Origin: Lethocerus indicus
Lineage: Eukaryota > Arthropoda > Insecta > Hemiptera > Belostomatidae
Assembly (NCBI GenBank): GCA_019843655.1
Contig: JACDQD010000003.1
Coordinates: 11,534,925-11,598,924 of the forward strand
DNA length: 64,000 bases
Direction of reading: 5' to 3'
The notes below the pieces were generated by a model. The model searched no databases and was not told the DNA's origin. It saw only the letters and a list, made by a program, of their open reading frames with translations. Of this stretch, positions 50,346 to 64,000 are shown piece after piece. The translations under genes were made by a program, and so were the position numbers. Position 1 is the stretch's first letter, and each line of letters begins with the position of its first letter.

Positions 50346-52380
50346 AAACCTCCTACTCCTCGAGACCGGTGTAGTGAAACCGTAATTTTATGCGATTACG
50401 CTGAGCTTCCACGTTAGTCTACCGACCGCTAAGCGTGGCGCTCCACAGTTCATTCGTGTACCTTCGAGAGTATTATTTTGAATTAACGACGGTGCTCGCC
50501 GACTTTCCGGCAGGCGATGTTAATTATAGACATTTGTATCCTCCGAATACTCCTCTATAGACCGTGTTGGTTTATTGAAATGTTAATCTGCCGGTTGGTA
50601 ACCACCGCGGGTGAGCCGCTAAATTAAATTGTTGTAAGTGTTTTTCGTGTCCAGCTTTTGCATAACCAAAGACATACCCTGATTAAGTTATGTCCTCGAC
50701 TCAAAATTACATAAATGTGACACTTAGTGCGTCCCTGAGGTCTTCGGCCTTTCAATTCGGCATATTTCGAATATTTAGGTGGACGCTCTCTCCGAAGTAA
50801 CGCCGAGTTATTTTTGAACCCGACGTCCTCCTTATTTCTGAAAAATCTCATTCGGGACTGGCCGTCGGCCAACTCTAGTGGCAATTCGTCGGATGACTAT
50901 GTCCGAATACGAGGCCGGTGTTGCAATTCGGTTCTGCATATTGCGTTATTGCCCCACGCTCATCGGTAAAAAATTTACTTGAATGTACCGGACAAAACAA
51001 TCTATATTACCTTTTTGTTGTACACAGCACGGTAATTGATTTCGAGAGACAACTTGCTGATTCATGTTTATTACAGTGTTAAAGTTGAAATTATATGCGA
51101 CTTATTAGTGCAACGGACAAATGCCAACCTGTCGTAGAATGTTGTACCTCGTAACCGAAATAATTATAACGTTTTGTACTGTACTTCGACAGCATAATTG
51201 GGCGTCTACATATAAGGTCGGTATTTAAACAAATCTCTTATTCTACATGTAATACGATAATTACTATGTTTACAACATATATCTTTCTAGTGTACACTAC
51301 CCTTAGGCATCGAAACTAGAATTATTTTTTCATTTACTTATAAAGGATAAATACTATTCTGATGTGCACCTTCCACGAGCTCTGATCTTCGGTTCAATTA
51401 TTGCATCGATTTTATTAACCCACTTCTTCCTTTACTCTCGTACGAGATTAGTACCGGTGATCTAGCACTTATAATGTGGCACAAAATAGCGGCTTCGCTC
51501 TTACCGCTCATTAAAGTCTCCGAAGAAAATCGCCTGTCCCACATTTATGGCTAATTATATATTTAAGAACGACACGGAAAAAAGGATATAGAATGGGGAT
51601 TTCTTAAGGTTGGACTAACGTCGAATCGAACGATGTAAGAAAGGTTTGACGTCATGGCCATTTGTTTATTATTCTCCTTTGATGGCACGCTGTTCTCTAC
51701 ATTGACGCCGAGCACCGATTAGAACCTCTCCTGCACAGGTCTATTATCTATTTTTTTAATAATTCTGCTATGGAATATAAGATTTTATATTTTGCTTCCT
51801 AATTCATTAATGTATACGGGTTTATTTTAACAATTAAAAAAATATATACCCCGATTAAACTAGAAAGGTACGCAGGAAAGTTTGTGGAAGCTATTACAGG
51901 GACATTTGGAGAATCTTCGTGGCGTGTCAAGGAATCATTTTTTTAACGCTGTTTAATAGTTGTTTCATATTATCCCCCTCCGATGGAATGGTGGTTGAAT
52001 AAAACACAAGAAGTATTATAAGGGGACTGCTAATGGTTCTGTGGGCAGGACTATCGCCATGGTATATCTGTGATGCAGGCCGCTATCTCGGCCAATTATC
52101 GGTCACTGGGTCCTTTTCTTGTTTTACGTTTCTCTTACTTTTTATTCCATTCGTCCAGCTACCAACTTTGGACCCGATTGACTTAACTGACGTTTAAAAC
52201 TCGCTACCTCCCAATTTTCCCTGAGCCTGACTGTTTTCCTTATTTAATCAAAATACATCGAAAATATAGAATAAGGGGATAACCGTCTGAACATTGGATA
52301 CTCTTTTATAGGTAGAGGCCGGACATTCTGACACGCTCGAAACGGGAAAAGCGTTCTGCAAACTGTGTAAAACTAAATAC
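50346..52380. other. Non-coding DNA, no gene seen
   Basis: AT-rich, with an 86-codon minus frame at 50624-50884 that has no known motif. Nothing recognised. Confidence 0.5.
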
Positions 52381-53520
52381 CCGACGTTATTTCATCTTCA
52401 TTTAATTAGCCGAGATCGCTATCTGTCTAATCGCGTTATCTTTAAAAGGAAACGTAAAAAGCCGGAAGGTTACGAGTGCGCTCCGACTGGAATTCGACAT
52501 TAAAGCGTTCGAATTCCATTACGCGGCGTTGAAGCGTTCCCTTGGCGTAGGAAGGCGGTCGTGAATGCCCGTCCGACAAGGGAAAAACAACAATTAAATG
52601 CCCCCTAACGAGTTTTTAATGGGCGCACCGAACGTCGTAAAAATGCAGGTGCATTTCCTGAGAACGAGGGGAGGTTCATTTGTGAATTAAATGTTTTCCG
52701 AAGCCGCTCATTAAGAGTTCAAGCGGTCGGGTACCGGTCTTCCCGTGGGACATCGGCCGGCGACACGTTTCTGCTGTGAGATATCGAGAATATGAGACTG
52801 GTTTAAGGAGGGATGCAGGTATCCATGCTAATAGGTACCGGAAGAGATTGCCGTCTAGGCCATCATACTATTTATACGGCTAATTGGCTGTAATATTTGC
52901 CGCCTGAAGTATTGGGTAAGCGTGTCCGGCCTCCGGGCGGTTGCCTGTCGATGGTTGCGGTCTCCAGTTGCGTAACGTCGGTCCGTGATCTCATTTGAAT
53001 AGCGCTCATTGTGGCTTGGCGATAAGGATCGCGCCATCCCCCGCCTCCATTTTTAACAGCCGGCGGTGTTCGAGAATCCGGGGCGTGTTCTCGATTAATT
53101 CTCGGACGTGACCGGTTCAATATTTTTCCGGCGATCCACCTCTAGAGTCGACCGGGAAAAATCCCGCCTACTTTTGCTTTTAATTGAGAGGTTTTCCCGA
53201 CGTCCGGCCACGCCGGATCGCCTCCCATTGTTGGCCGGCGATATTTAACGCCGAGTGTGACATTTAAGAGCGGAATCTAATTGCGAGATAATAATATTTT
53301 TTTCCCCCCGCCCGGTTTATTTTCATCGATGAAACTCTCCGTGGGCACGGACCGTAGAGCTCGGGCCAGATACGTTTTATCTATCGCGCTTTCATATTTA
53401 TGGTTCATTAATAATTTATCGGTTTGCGGTCTCGAACGCCGTCTCGAAAGAACAAAGCTGACGTGTGGGCGTAGCCCGCGAGAGGCGTGCCCTTCAGTTT
53501 AGAAGTTCCGAGGCGATGGT
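52381..53520. promoter_or_regulatory. Mixed GC-rich/AT-core block, candidate regulatory DNA
   Basis: Alternating GC-rich strings and TTTAATTA, CAATTAAA and GAATTAAA cores, similar in texture to 9051-9570. No gene is supported. Any regulatory role is an inference from composition. Confidence 0.2.
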
Positions 53521-56500
53521 GTCGTTGTGAAATACGAAATTTATTTGGATTTAATATTCCATTAGACGGTAACTGAATCCAGTTGTTCTCCTCCCGATTT
53601 TCTCTCTCATATGTGATCCGGAGATTGATAATCCCATATTCCATAATTTGATAGTTATGCGTATATAAATGTTGGCATTCTTTGAACATAAAATCCCTTA
53701 TAGATTGGGTGCCATAATAGAAAGTTTATGAACTGCCTTTATTATTATTAACTATTGATATCGCCAAACGATAGAAAATTCAATTCCTTCCTGTATAGGT
53801 CCATAATTATAATTGATACCTAAGGAATTTAGCGAAAAAATACATCCATGTCTTTTATTATTAGCTAGTCTTTAAGCTACCGGAATTAATTTAGCTGAAT
53901 TCAGTAGCTAGGGTAATACCTCTCTGTCCTTCCTAGTATCCATCGGATTTTGTCGGAAGTTTTCCGCCAATTCCAGGAAAGCCTGCCCCGGGCAGTCCTT
54001 TGCCGGATCCCACTTTAATCCTCCCTGGGTTATACGTAGAAACGCGTTCCGATGAATCAGACTCGGCTGTCTCTATTAACAGGCTTGCCTCCAATCGGCG
54101 AATTCTAAAACTGAAGATGAATCGGATCGTTTAATAACCGGGATGAGCTCAGAATTCGGACAAACCAAATGACGTCGCCGGAGAATAGGCAATTAATTAT
54201 TTATTTACATGTTCTCTTCGAATATCGAATTCCGTTCGAAGTAACCAACCGGTCGGTAATGCATTATTCATGGGTCGATTAATTGCTGCTCTTCTAGAAT
54301 TAAGTGCACTTGTTTTCCAAGAATACTTCTTCGCAATGCTCATTCCTATTTCATCCAAGATATTATACACATTTCAGTTCTGATTTTGAAAAATATAATC
54401 AACTAATAATAATAATACTAATTATAATAATGGACGTATTCTTTTATAGTGTACAATTAATCAGGCACACCAATCGTAATGTACCACAAAATGGTCCATA
54501 CACATTTCTATGTTCATAGTTTCAATGGGCGTGAAAATAAACAGGAGATTGATTTGACTTCATTCATTCTTATATTGCCTCCCTAAGTACATATTTTTCT
54601 CGAATCTGAATATATGACAAATAACCAAAATAAGTCTCCGAGCATTCCCTGAATATGTTGATAACCAATCATTAGTTTACTAGAATAATTATTGTAGTAA
54701 TGTTTAGAACATCATTGATGATAAGCAAATCGCATCGAATATATTAATTTTTTGGAATTCGTTACATATGCACCTTGAAGAAGTCTAAAGGATGAGTACG
54801 TGTGTATTCTGGAATGTTCTACCTCATAATTCATAGTTACAGACATGTATTAATATTCAATTATTCGGAGTTGTTATTCATAACGCGATTCCCAGTACAT
54901 CGTGGGGAACGGAATGAAACTAATTTCCCTGCAATCATTGAAATATCAAGTATGCCCAGATTCTGTGTAAACCGAACTGCACTGGAGGCGGAAACATTCT
55001 TTCGACGGTACCCGGCGATAATTTCCGGTCCCCGGCGCGGTGGATGCGATGAGCTGTCCGAATGAGATCCATATCGGCAAGGACCGATTCGTCATCGGCC
55101 CGAGTTATCCTCCTCTCTAGTCCTGACATTTTCCACGACGTGGACGACTCCCCTAGCCCCGGAGTCCTTCTGCGAATAGTCATGAAGTCAAATGAATAAA
55201 AAGAAAGAGAGATAAAACGAAGAAAAAAAAAACAGAAAAAAAATCGTCTGATCTTATCTGACTAATGGGACTCTGAATTAATACCGAAGCTGGCTCCTCT
55301 CCGCCCCCCGTAGCCAAGGGTATGCCACTCTCGAAGGCATGCGGCAACACAATCGGCCGACCGTTTCATTCTTCGTATTCTTTTTTCTCTTGTTTGTTCC
55401 CTCTAATCATAATAAGCTCTCTTGGAGAGATATTCCAATCCTCCTCCCTTTTCCTGACCCCTCCTGGACTCTGTGGTCAAGGATGGGAAGCCGATTAATG
55501 GAGTTCCCGTTGTTGTTGTTGTTATTTAGACGAAACTATGATTTTATCTGGGCACGGGGTATCGTGTTGCCCGCCCCCGCGTCTCGCCGGACGACCTTCT
55601 TTACCGGCAGTAGGAGCACCCGATGCAATATCGGATTCACGATCTTCCGACGATTACATGTCTGCCAATCATACTTGGAGAATTACTTTCGGGCGAAATA
55701 GAGAGGGAAATTATTATCACTCGTGTGATAAAATATTGGCCTTTTCCTCTATATACAAAAAGAGGTAAGAAAATCTATAATTTTGACAGGTTTTTGGAAT
55801 CTTTAAAAATGACTTTCACAAGAAAAGGAACCCGACGTGGCGTGACCTAGCGGGACACATGTTGAACTAGAGTAGGGGCGATCCAACCGCCATCTAACGG
55901 TGCTTGTCGTACATACTTGGCCCTCACTCAGAACCAGATCACCTCACGTTACCATGTAAGGAGCGCTTCCCGCAAATTTTTAATTTTAAACGAGAAATAA
56001 AACTATTTTCCGCTCTACAGAAGTTTTCCTCACATGTCTGAACAATCGTTAGCGGCATTACTGTCAATTTAGTAAACGTATTAGTCATTTATATTCGTGT
56101 CCTTATGAGATATATTTCTCCATCTATAAAAACGCTTTCCCTAATTACTTACGTTGTCCAACGAGCTTCCAGAAATTGTTAGAAGAGAAGAAAAATCATA
56201 GTATTTTATTTACTGAAATATACTGAATTTAATTATTTAACACGTTATTTAGGAATTAAAAATGAATTATTTTTCAAGCAACTCCCAATTTCCGCCAAAA
56301 TTACGGTCAACAACCCACACTCTGTGTGCGCGTCAACAAACTTGAACATAAGACGACACTGCAGAGGCGTGTATCTCCTCAGCGGGAGCTTTGGGAAGGC
56401 CAAAGCCGGTGCGCTCGGAATATAATGATTTAGTGGACCCAAGAGTTTTACGACCTCCCGAGGAGCCGGAGGCCGGGGGATTGTGCGTGGGCGGAAGGTA

Positions 56501-59500
56501 GATACCGTTCCTGTATATATACGCCCGCGCGTGTGTGTGTGAGTGTGTGTGCCGCTCTCGCTACCCGCTATAAATTAACTGCTAACTACTTGAAGTAACT
56601 TATGCAGCAATAAAACTCGCAGATCCCTCTCCTGCTCTCGGCCTTGCCATCTAAATCTCTCTCAGTCTCCCCCGTTTGATAATGAGTCCACGAATTCCGA
56701 TACCGAATCGCGTTTCGGTACCCAGGAATGGCCTCGTTTGGGACGGGCATATACCGTCCGTAAATTGATTGATTTATTGATGAAAAAATAAATTCCTGCC
56801 AGAATAAATTCACAGCGCCTTGTTATTGGGATTAAAATACCGCGTCGAGCTTGATTCTCTGTTCGTAATAATAATAATGTTTTAAAAAACTCCTTACTGA
56901 TGAGTGTAACCGTTAGGAATTATATGGGATATATTAATTTGCACCCTGTTTATCCACTTCTGTACACATGGAGTGTTCTACTCAAACTAAAAGACTTTAC
57001 ACAATCCACTAATAGACTAATTATTGTTAATTTTATGGTTAAAATCTGAAAAAAAATTAATTAGACACTATTTTGTATTGCGTTTTGCCGAGTTAATTGC
57101 ACAGTGCCGTCATTGTTTATACACCGTCGCCGATTAAAATTCCTCGCGAAGCGCGTCAAAAAATATTCCGAGATATTTATGAGGTCTCGGAAATAAGAAA
57201 AGAAAATCCACGCCGGTTAATGAGATTCACACAGATATTATTAATTCGAATCCAATCAGGCTAGAGGCGGCAATCACCGGCTGAAATCTTCTAATTAAAG
57301 TTACGCCTCGCATATCGAGGACGAATTATTATACAACAGAGTTCGTGTTGTAACCTCGATAAATGGCGGCTGTTCACGTCGCCCGGATGGAATCCCAGAA
57401 GAGAAAACCAGAAGAGAGGATGGATGGAAGAATCGGGCGAAATTAATTAATTGGTTGAAAATCGGACGAGGCTCTCGGCGTAACGTCGGTAACACTAATT
57501 ACAGGCCCACTCCCGGCGGGAGTACAGAGGATGAGTCTAGATCGATTTACGGTTTCGAATAATTAATACGCAAAATACGGATGATGTAATTCAATTTCAT
57601 ACCACCATTTCTTCCCGATTTTACACTTATTTGCAAAATTCGGTGAAGCAGCAGGTTTTAATGGGTCACAAACATTTTACATCGCTTCTACATTTGTTAA
57701 GGTACAGGAAAGTATTAAACGGAAACCCTTAAGTGACTCAACTTGGGAAGATGAGTTTCCTATATTTGAATGAAGGTTCACCTACCGAAATTTTAGCTCA
57801 AATTGTATAATATTCACTGCCATACCTGTTAAAAATTATCAATTCAACCTGATGCTAGCTTTCTTGTGCCGCATTAAATAAACATAAATCCGATCGGCAA
57901 TAATAATTGTCAAATTTTGAACGGCGCTAAACATATCTCAAGTTGTACAATTCATTATCATCAGCCGGTATAGCCAGAACTGAAATATCAAAGGTGGAAA
58001 GCCTGGGTTACGTCCAAATCGGGCTCCATCAAAAACGAGTTTTCTTATTCTGTCTGGAATTGATATTTCCGTCTCTAAATATCCCGAAGGTGTATTAATT
58101 CCCGGCTTCAATACGACCAGATAAAACGAAGCGTTATTAATCGACTCGGTGCGGATTAATTCAAATATGGTCACAGCCGGAGCGGCCCTACCGGAAACAT
58201 TATGCAAATTGGACCAGCGTCGCTCCTCTAAGTCAATATAATTGGATTATATACTTTTTTCCGAGGGAGAAATTCGGAGCTCTCGGTCCGGGGAATAATG
58301 ACGACTCTTAGAGTCGATCTCTCGAGTGGATATTTTGCCCGTTACAGTTAGAGAGCGCCGCTTAGCCCGGAGAGTGGAAGAGGGATTAAATCTTGTAATT
58401 GATGGGCATCTCTAATGGCGAGTCTCAACCCGAGTTGAGACTGGTTTAAATCACCGCCCGAATGTAATAAGTACATTCAACTCGGGACAACTTGTAAGCT
58501 CCCTCCGAGCCGCCCCCCCCCCGCCTCAAGCCTCAAGTCCCCGGAGTATCTCCGTCCATAATAACTGGAGTGTTTGGAATAGGGCAGCATGACTGATGAT
58601 CGGCACCCAGGTAGGGGACAGACAGGGGCGCGGTCTGCTCCCATTAGAAAAATACCCATTCGGAGGGCTCGCCTGACGGAAGTGTCTTCTAAGTAATATC
58701 CACCTCCTAATCGCGTTAATTTTCTCTACGGCGGACGTTCACCGCTCCAGTGAAGGAAATTATCAACTTAGAAACCGAGCATAGACCACTTACAGCAGAT
58801 ATTACCTGACTAGTTTTAGATTCTATACCGATTAATCCAAGAAAGATATTATAGCCAAAAAATATAAAAATTGTAACCATTTAGCTACCATTGAGTTATG
58901 AAATGATTCTGCAGGACAATCGACCTGCATATTGCATTAAATTATAGATTCCTCTAGTGTTATTGTTCATTTTAATCACCGTAACTGATATTTTCTCACG
59001 ATTTGTTTACTGCACTCTCAAAGAGAGATACCCATCGGTGTATCCCTTCATCTTCCCACCGGAAGAACTCTTCTAGCTCGGGGCGCGATCGTCCTATTTA
59101 AAAGTGGGAGATTGCTCGGGCCGTCCGCCCAGCGGTGCCGGCTCCGACCCATCCAAACCCGTTTCCTGCGATGAAGCCCGCTTCTGGCTCCCGCCTCCCG
59201 TCCGTCTCCACACGTTGACCCCTCCTGCACTCCGCCGGCCCGCACTACACTTCGGTAATTCTCGTTCCTTTTACGAATTCGGCGCCTGCCCTAGGCCCCA
59301 GCCTGGACACCGCATGATCCTTCACGCCGAGCGTGAAAATGGGCGGAAGTCTTACGGAAATTACCTAGGCTTGCGGTAATTGCACAGCGAGGAGATTAGA
59401 TGGAAATGCCGCATCCCTTTCGCGGCTCGTGGCCCCCGTTTTTCTACCGCAAACGGTAGTTCCTTATGTGGTGGTACACCTCAGAATTGATTTCTAATAT

Positions 59501-60480
59501 CACCGACTGTCAAAGGAAGTTATCGTGAATTCTTCGAATTTTATTCTCCCTTCCAATAACGGCGATGAAATTTACTGCCGGTTAATTACTACTTGTGGAA
59601 AAAATTATGCCTCACACGGGCGCTATCGCCTTATTCTAATTATTGACAGAACTTCCCATTATGGAGAGAACGTGAAATTAATTTACATTCCTATAATAAT
59701 TTAATTTATTATATTGTTTCGTATTTTATTTAAAGTAAATCCAAAAGTGAACAGAAACCGTTAAAATTAATTCTAATATCCTTTACTTCTTTTCATATAA
59801 ATAACGACAGCGATATTACAAAAGATGATTCTCTTAACATTCTCTCGGTATGAGTCATTAAATAACCAGGGAAGAAATTATTTTTCACAATGTATTCATT
59901 CAAAAGGTCTCGAATATTGAATCAATCTCGCAGGTAGAATCCAATCAAGTTTAGAAAAAAAAAGAGAAAAAACATGTACGATAACATTTAATTACGTCGG
60001 CAATAGGTAACCAGCACAAGGATGTGTCCGGGCTATCAATAGGGGAACACGTCATGGAAAAGGGTGAATCTCAGTGAAGGACGCCCCACGGCGGATAGGA
60101 GAGGAATAATAAGCGGAAAGTCTAGTACTAGTACACGCAATGCAGGTCCAGGGGAACGATGCAAAGTTCATTGTGGATAACTGTTTCCGAGCCCGATGCA
60201 AATCCGCGATTTGCAATCAAAACAATGAAAATACCAAGCAACGCGATTAGTATAGCTACAGTCCATCCTGTTCCCCGCAATCAGTCACCTCCATTATTCA
60301 TTTAAGAACCCCGATATTGCCCTTTATGTTTCGAAATAAATCTTGTTTATATATACCCCGAAACTTGATTTTTGAAGGGTCGAATATATTAATAATTTTG
60401 CCGTAAATTGTTATATATGTGAGTAACAAGAATTCTCATATTTATGTAACATTCGTGTGTAGATTCTAAATATTTAGATC
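53521..60480. other. Non-coding DNA, no gene seen
   Basis: Trinucleotide runs lie at about 54406-54419 (AAT) and 55509-55523 (TTG). A (GT)n-like stretch lies at 56529-56551. GTCTCAAC-CCGA-GTTGAGAC is a perfect 8-bp hairpin at 58422-58441. An octamer ATGCAAAT lies at 58202-58209. GC-rich patches lie at about 56450-56560 and 59100-59300. No gene recognised. Confidence 0.5.
60196..60214. promoter_or_regulatory. Octamer within an inverted repeat
   Basis: The octamer ATGCAAAT at 60196-60203 sits in the inverted repeat GCAAATC-CGC-GATTTGC (60198-60214), giving two facing octamer-like half-sites. A paired POU site is possible but unproven. Confidence 0.25.
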
Positions 60481-63400
60481 ATGCGCCTACCAACAGGAAT
60501 CGGTGGCAGGTTTTTTCCCCCTAAATCGAGTCCGGAAATCCAATTTTTGCTCGACGTCGGCCGTTACAATTTATAAATTGCGAAATTATGCCGACGTCAC
60601 AGCCGGGTTTGGAGGAAGTGAAAAACTAAAATATAAGGAGGCAGAGATAGAAGGAGAAAACCTATTGTAAAAATAACGGTTCTCCGCGGCAAATTGCCGG
60701 TCAGGACGTTCTCCAACCGCCAATTGGGTGGCGGCCGAGGTCTATCATGACCCTGCGCACCCGAAACGCCCGCCTCTTCGTCCCGGGTGAAAGCGGCAAG
60801 AATTTGACCGGAAAATCGTTCACTTTCTGTCCAGCCTCGAATTATAATCCGGTAATCAATTTTGGGGAGCGGAGAGGCCGGGTAATAGCCGGCTCCCGCC
60901 CCGCGCGTTCCAGCCTCGCCTCCTGGACCTCGCGGACCTCAATTTTCCACCCGGATGGTGTATTCCCCGTCCCCCCAGCCAACTATACAGAATTTACGGC
61001 CGAATGCTGTACCACACTGACACTGAGGGCGGTGAGGCATTTTCCATAATTTGATACGGTCCTAAACAATTTACGAGAGTTTTTTATTTATTGTTACTAA
61101 TCCTCTCAGTACCGCCTGGTATCATTACATCAACCCTCAATTTATTATTAAAGGAATTCGGAAAGTATCGCACAAGGAGACCTGCAGAGCGACCAGTCAA
61201 TGGGAAATATCATAAAGGAATAGTTGTTGATTCGTATACCTGTTTTTTGACCTTTTGAATTAAAAAAGAGGTTGGCGGTGGTCAATCTCAGACGTTCATT
61301 TACGGTATTTGCAGGAATCGATCCCGAATTATTCGGTCGGGTACAAATTGAATGCGACTGGTAAATGGCCGGAAGGGGACAGGCCGAGTGTTTTAATATA
61401 CGCCGTTGTTCGGCGAGTGAAAACGGGAAGCGACAATCAATTGAAGGTTGACCCCGAGCGACATTAAACGACCTCTTTATAATCTCCGCGTGAGCGAACC
61501 GTTGATTTTCTTTTTTTGAATCTAATCGTAAGCAGTTCAAACGGTTATCCGAATGTTTATTCAGTAGTAGATATTTGCGCAACTTGGGCCCATTGGTGAA
61601 GAATGCCCGCGGCGCTGAGTCCTCGGGCCAAAGGTCCCCGGGTCACAACCACCTCCAATTTTGTAATTGTTTTCCGCTGGGAAAAATGAACACGACATTA
61701 ATTTTTCATAGCCTGACCGACGTTATTTGCGATCCAATTATACGGCTCCAACAGCGCCTTGAGATATGGGGTTCAGAGTGCTACTTACTTATTGCATTTG
61801 TTAAAATAACGCTTAGTGTTTTCGTGAGAACGATCTGCCGAGGGCTAACCTATATCATATCGAAAGCTATTTATATAGCTCTATAAATAACTGAGGTATA
61901 TAGGCGAGGCTATAACTTTTTCTGTTTCTGTTGCCCTGTGACCACTTAAACGTTATCGTAATGTTATTTAAAACGTTTTAAACGCCTAGGTGTTCCGACC
62001 ACAATGGAAGACTTTATTGGACTGTACCGGACTGGGAAGAAAAGAAAAATCTAAATCTAAATAAGAGGGAGGAGTGATTCGACAGTTCGGAATATAAATA
62101 GAAACGGACAACGGCCCCGGTTAAAGAGGCTTGTATCGCGTGTAAAAGCCAACTTTATCTCGGATCTGAATAGGCAATCAACTGCATTATTTCTGTTTGA
62201 ATCGGCCCGGTGTGCGTGCGCGCGTCTGTCGGTGCGCGCCTTCTCTTTTTAACACCTTGTCTACATGAACACCTACTTACTTGGGTCCCAGCGCACTTTA
62301 TATAATGGTCCCAGATAATACGGAATACGGCCTCCGCTATACCGACCCCGGTACTTAGCTTAGTAGCCGCCTTGGCCTGCCTCAGTTACACGTGTTGATG
62401 ATTTGTTTTCCAATGTTACCCCATGAGAATAGGTGTCGGCGGGCGTTAATCGCCTGTTTATAGACAGTGTCATCGCCGATCATAACACTGTAGAGACTGG
62501 TGCAAGCTATGAAATTTGTAAACTGCAAATTGTTAACGTCATTTTTAGGAATGGTTCAGACAACTTCGGAGAAAGGTAATTTACCTGCTATGATTAGCTG
62601 CCGTACATTATTCAGCGGGTACTAGCGGGCAGAGCGGTCCAGATATCTCGTAGAGAACTGTTGAAACTCATCTACCTCTAAGAGGATTATATGAGGAAGA
62701 CGACAGACCGCGGCGATTGGACTAATGATAAATAACTGCTCGTATAATACAATATTAACACTATAATTCAATCCCAACTGCCCCCGAGGTTTAATAAGGG
62801 ATATTCCAGACTAAATTATTGTCGTAATCTGGTTGCGAAACTGGGGAATCCTGAGAGGTTGTGGTCGCCGCTCTCCCTCTCCTAGAGCTAGAGCTTACGA
62901 ACATCATAATGCGAGCCGGCCCGAAAAAACAGCGATTTTAGCCTCGGACGGGGGGCCATATAAATAAGATTTATTTTACGGCTCTATTCTCTCCGATTTG
63001 TGAGGAATGTTGCCTCTTGTACAACGCCGAGCTTTACACTCACTGTAAATTCCGACAGTAATCAATTTGTCTCATTAAAACGTGGCCGCGGGCGATCCAT
63101 GAATCCGAAGACTCGATCTGCTGCTAATTAAAAGAAAAAATAATCGTTTCAGTCATTCCCACGAGGAAATAAGAGATTTAAGTTCTTTTCGCTGAAGCAC
63201 CAAGGTACTTTATAGCAGTGCTGTAAGCACGTTTTAAGGCGTTTAAGGTATACGCCTGTTGCAAAATTACTTCGACCAGCGAAAACACGTATTGTATGTG
63301 TACACAGTTTGGCATAAATAGAGTAATAATAACCGGGAGCGTTCTCGAAGCTAGTACGCTTGCGAAAATTGGACGATAAATCGTTTCTTTCGAATTAACC

Positions 63401-64000
63401 GGCTACTACCGCAATTGACTTATCCTTATAGTGAAATATCGAGTTTACCGTAACTGGATTTCTGTAGACGAGTTATTAGAAGCGAGTTGCCGTCTGACAT
63501 TTTCATATAATCCTCCCGTCGGATAACGCCCTCTTGCAAAACGGATGCAGGCGTCAAATCGGAAACGTACGGCCGTATGTTTGTGCGGGTACAGCGCGGC
63601 CTAGTAACATTCAGCCGGCCCGGGACACGCGGCACACACTGATTAAAACCTTTGAGTGAGTTATGGTTCCATTAGGGGGCGACCGAATGGAGTTGTCCGA
63701 CCGCCAGAGCAATTTGTATTCCTTCAGGTGGCACCACTGGCTAAGAAGTGGGCTCTCTTGTCGACACTTCCTCTATTTCTCCCTCTCTCTCCTCTCTCCC
63801 TCGCTCTATCTCTCTTACTTCGTTTCTGTATCTTTGAAAGCCGAAGGCGGGAACATTCTCTTCTCGACTCCTTCCTACGTCCTTCTGCTAAGGGACCGGG
63901 TTCGAGCTTCCACTCACATGTCGACTCCCCCGGGAGGGTCAGAGGTGAGCTCCCCTTCGGGAGAAGTAAATCTTGTCCGGTTCATATGTGGCTCCGATGT
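60481..64000. other. Non-coding DNA, GC-rich then AT-rich, to the window edge
   Basis: A GC-rich block lies at about 60500-61050, with a 100-codon plus frame and no known motif. A 144-codon minus frame at 61148-61582 is also unrecognised. CCATTAGGGGGCGAC at 63669-63683 fits about 13 of 15 positions of the CTCF core. A pyrimidine-rich tract (CTCTC, CCCTC) runs about 63768-63825. The last 170 bp are GC-richer with no feature seen. Confidence 0.45.

Overview
This window looks like non-coding DNA from an animal nuclear genome, most likely an arthropod and probably an insect. Support for this: no bacterial-style gene packing, long AT-rich stretches alternating with CpG-containing GC-rich patches, many microsatellites, relics of eukaryotic cut-and-paste transposons (one with a spliceosomal-type intron), and a short dispersed repeat family. 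The species cannot be named from what is visible. No intact protein-coding gene, tRNA, rRNA, CRISPR array or known microRNA was recognised. The open frames present are of the length expected by chance, or longer only where GC-rich DNA has few stops.

Layout. 1-25.8 kb is non-coding DNA with small GC-rich patches (about 0.9-1.4, 2.0-2.25 and 4.2-4.4 kb), a mixed GC/homeodomain-site block at 9.05-9.57 kb, and four copies or fragments of one dispersed repeat (1.70, 10.84, 13.15 and 21.08 kb). The fourth copy has part of its sequence inverted. 25.78-26.83 kb is a DNA transposon derivative with 28-bp perfect terminal inverted repeats and a broken two-exon reading frame. 27.41-28.15 kb is a pogo/Tigger-type element with TA target-site duplication and a relic of the transposase DNA-binding region. 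28.2-34.1 kb is again non-coding.

The best candidate for gene activity is at 34.08-34.86 kb. A strongly GC-rich, CpG-rich island is followed by a less GC-rich segment ending in a near-consensus splice donor (CAG|GTGAGTG at 34861-34870). I read this as a possible promoter with a non-coding first exon of a plus-strand gene. If so, the remaining 29 kb would be intronic. 35-64 kb has no recognisable exon. It carries GC-rich patches at 42.7-44.5, 49.55-50.35, 52.4-53.5 and 60.5-61.0 kb, long AG and TA microsatellites, and purine or pyrimidine tracts.

Taken together, the window resembles a regulatory gene desert or large-intron landscape. The POU octamer ATGCAAAT occurs 12 times on the plus strand by eye but once on the minus strand. 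I found no convincing new biological system. The items most worth checking are the intron-bearing transposon relic, the candidate promoter and first exon, the inverted repeat copy and the octamer excess.
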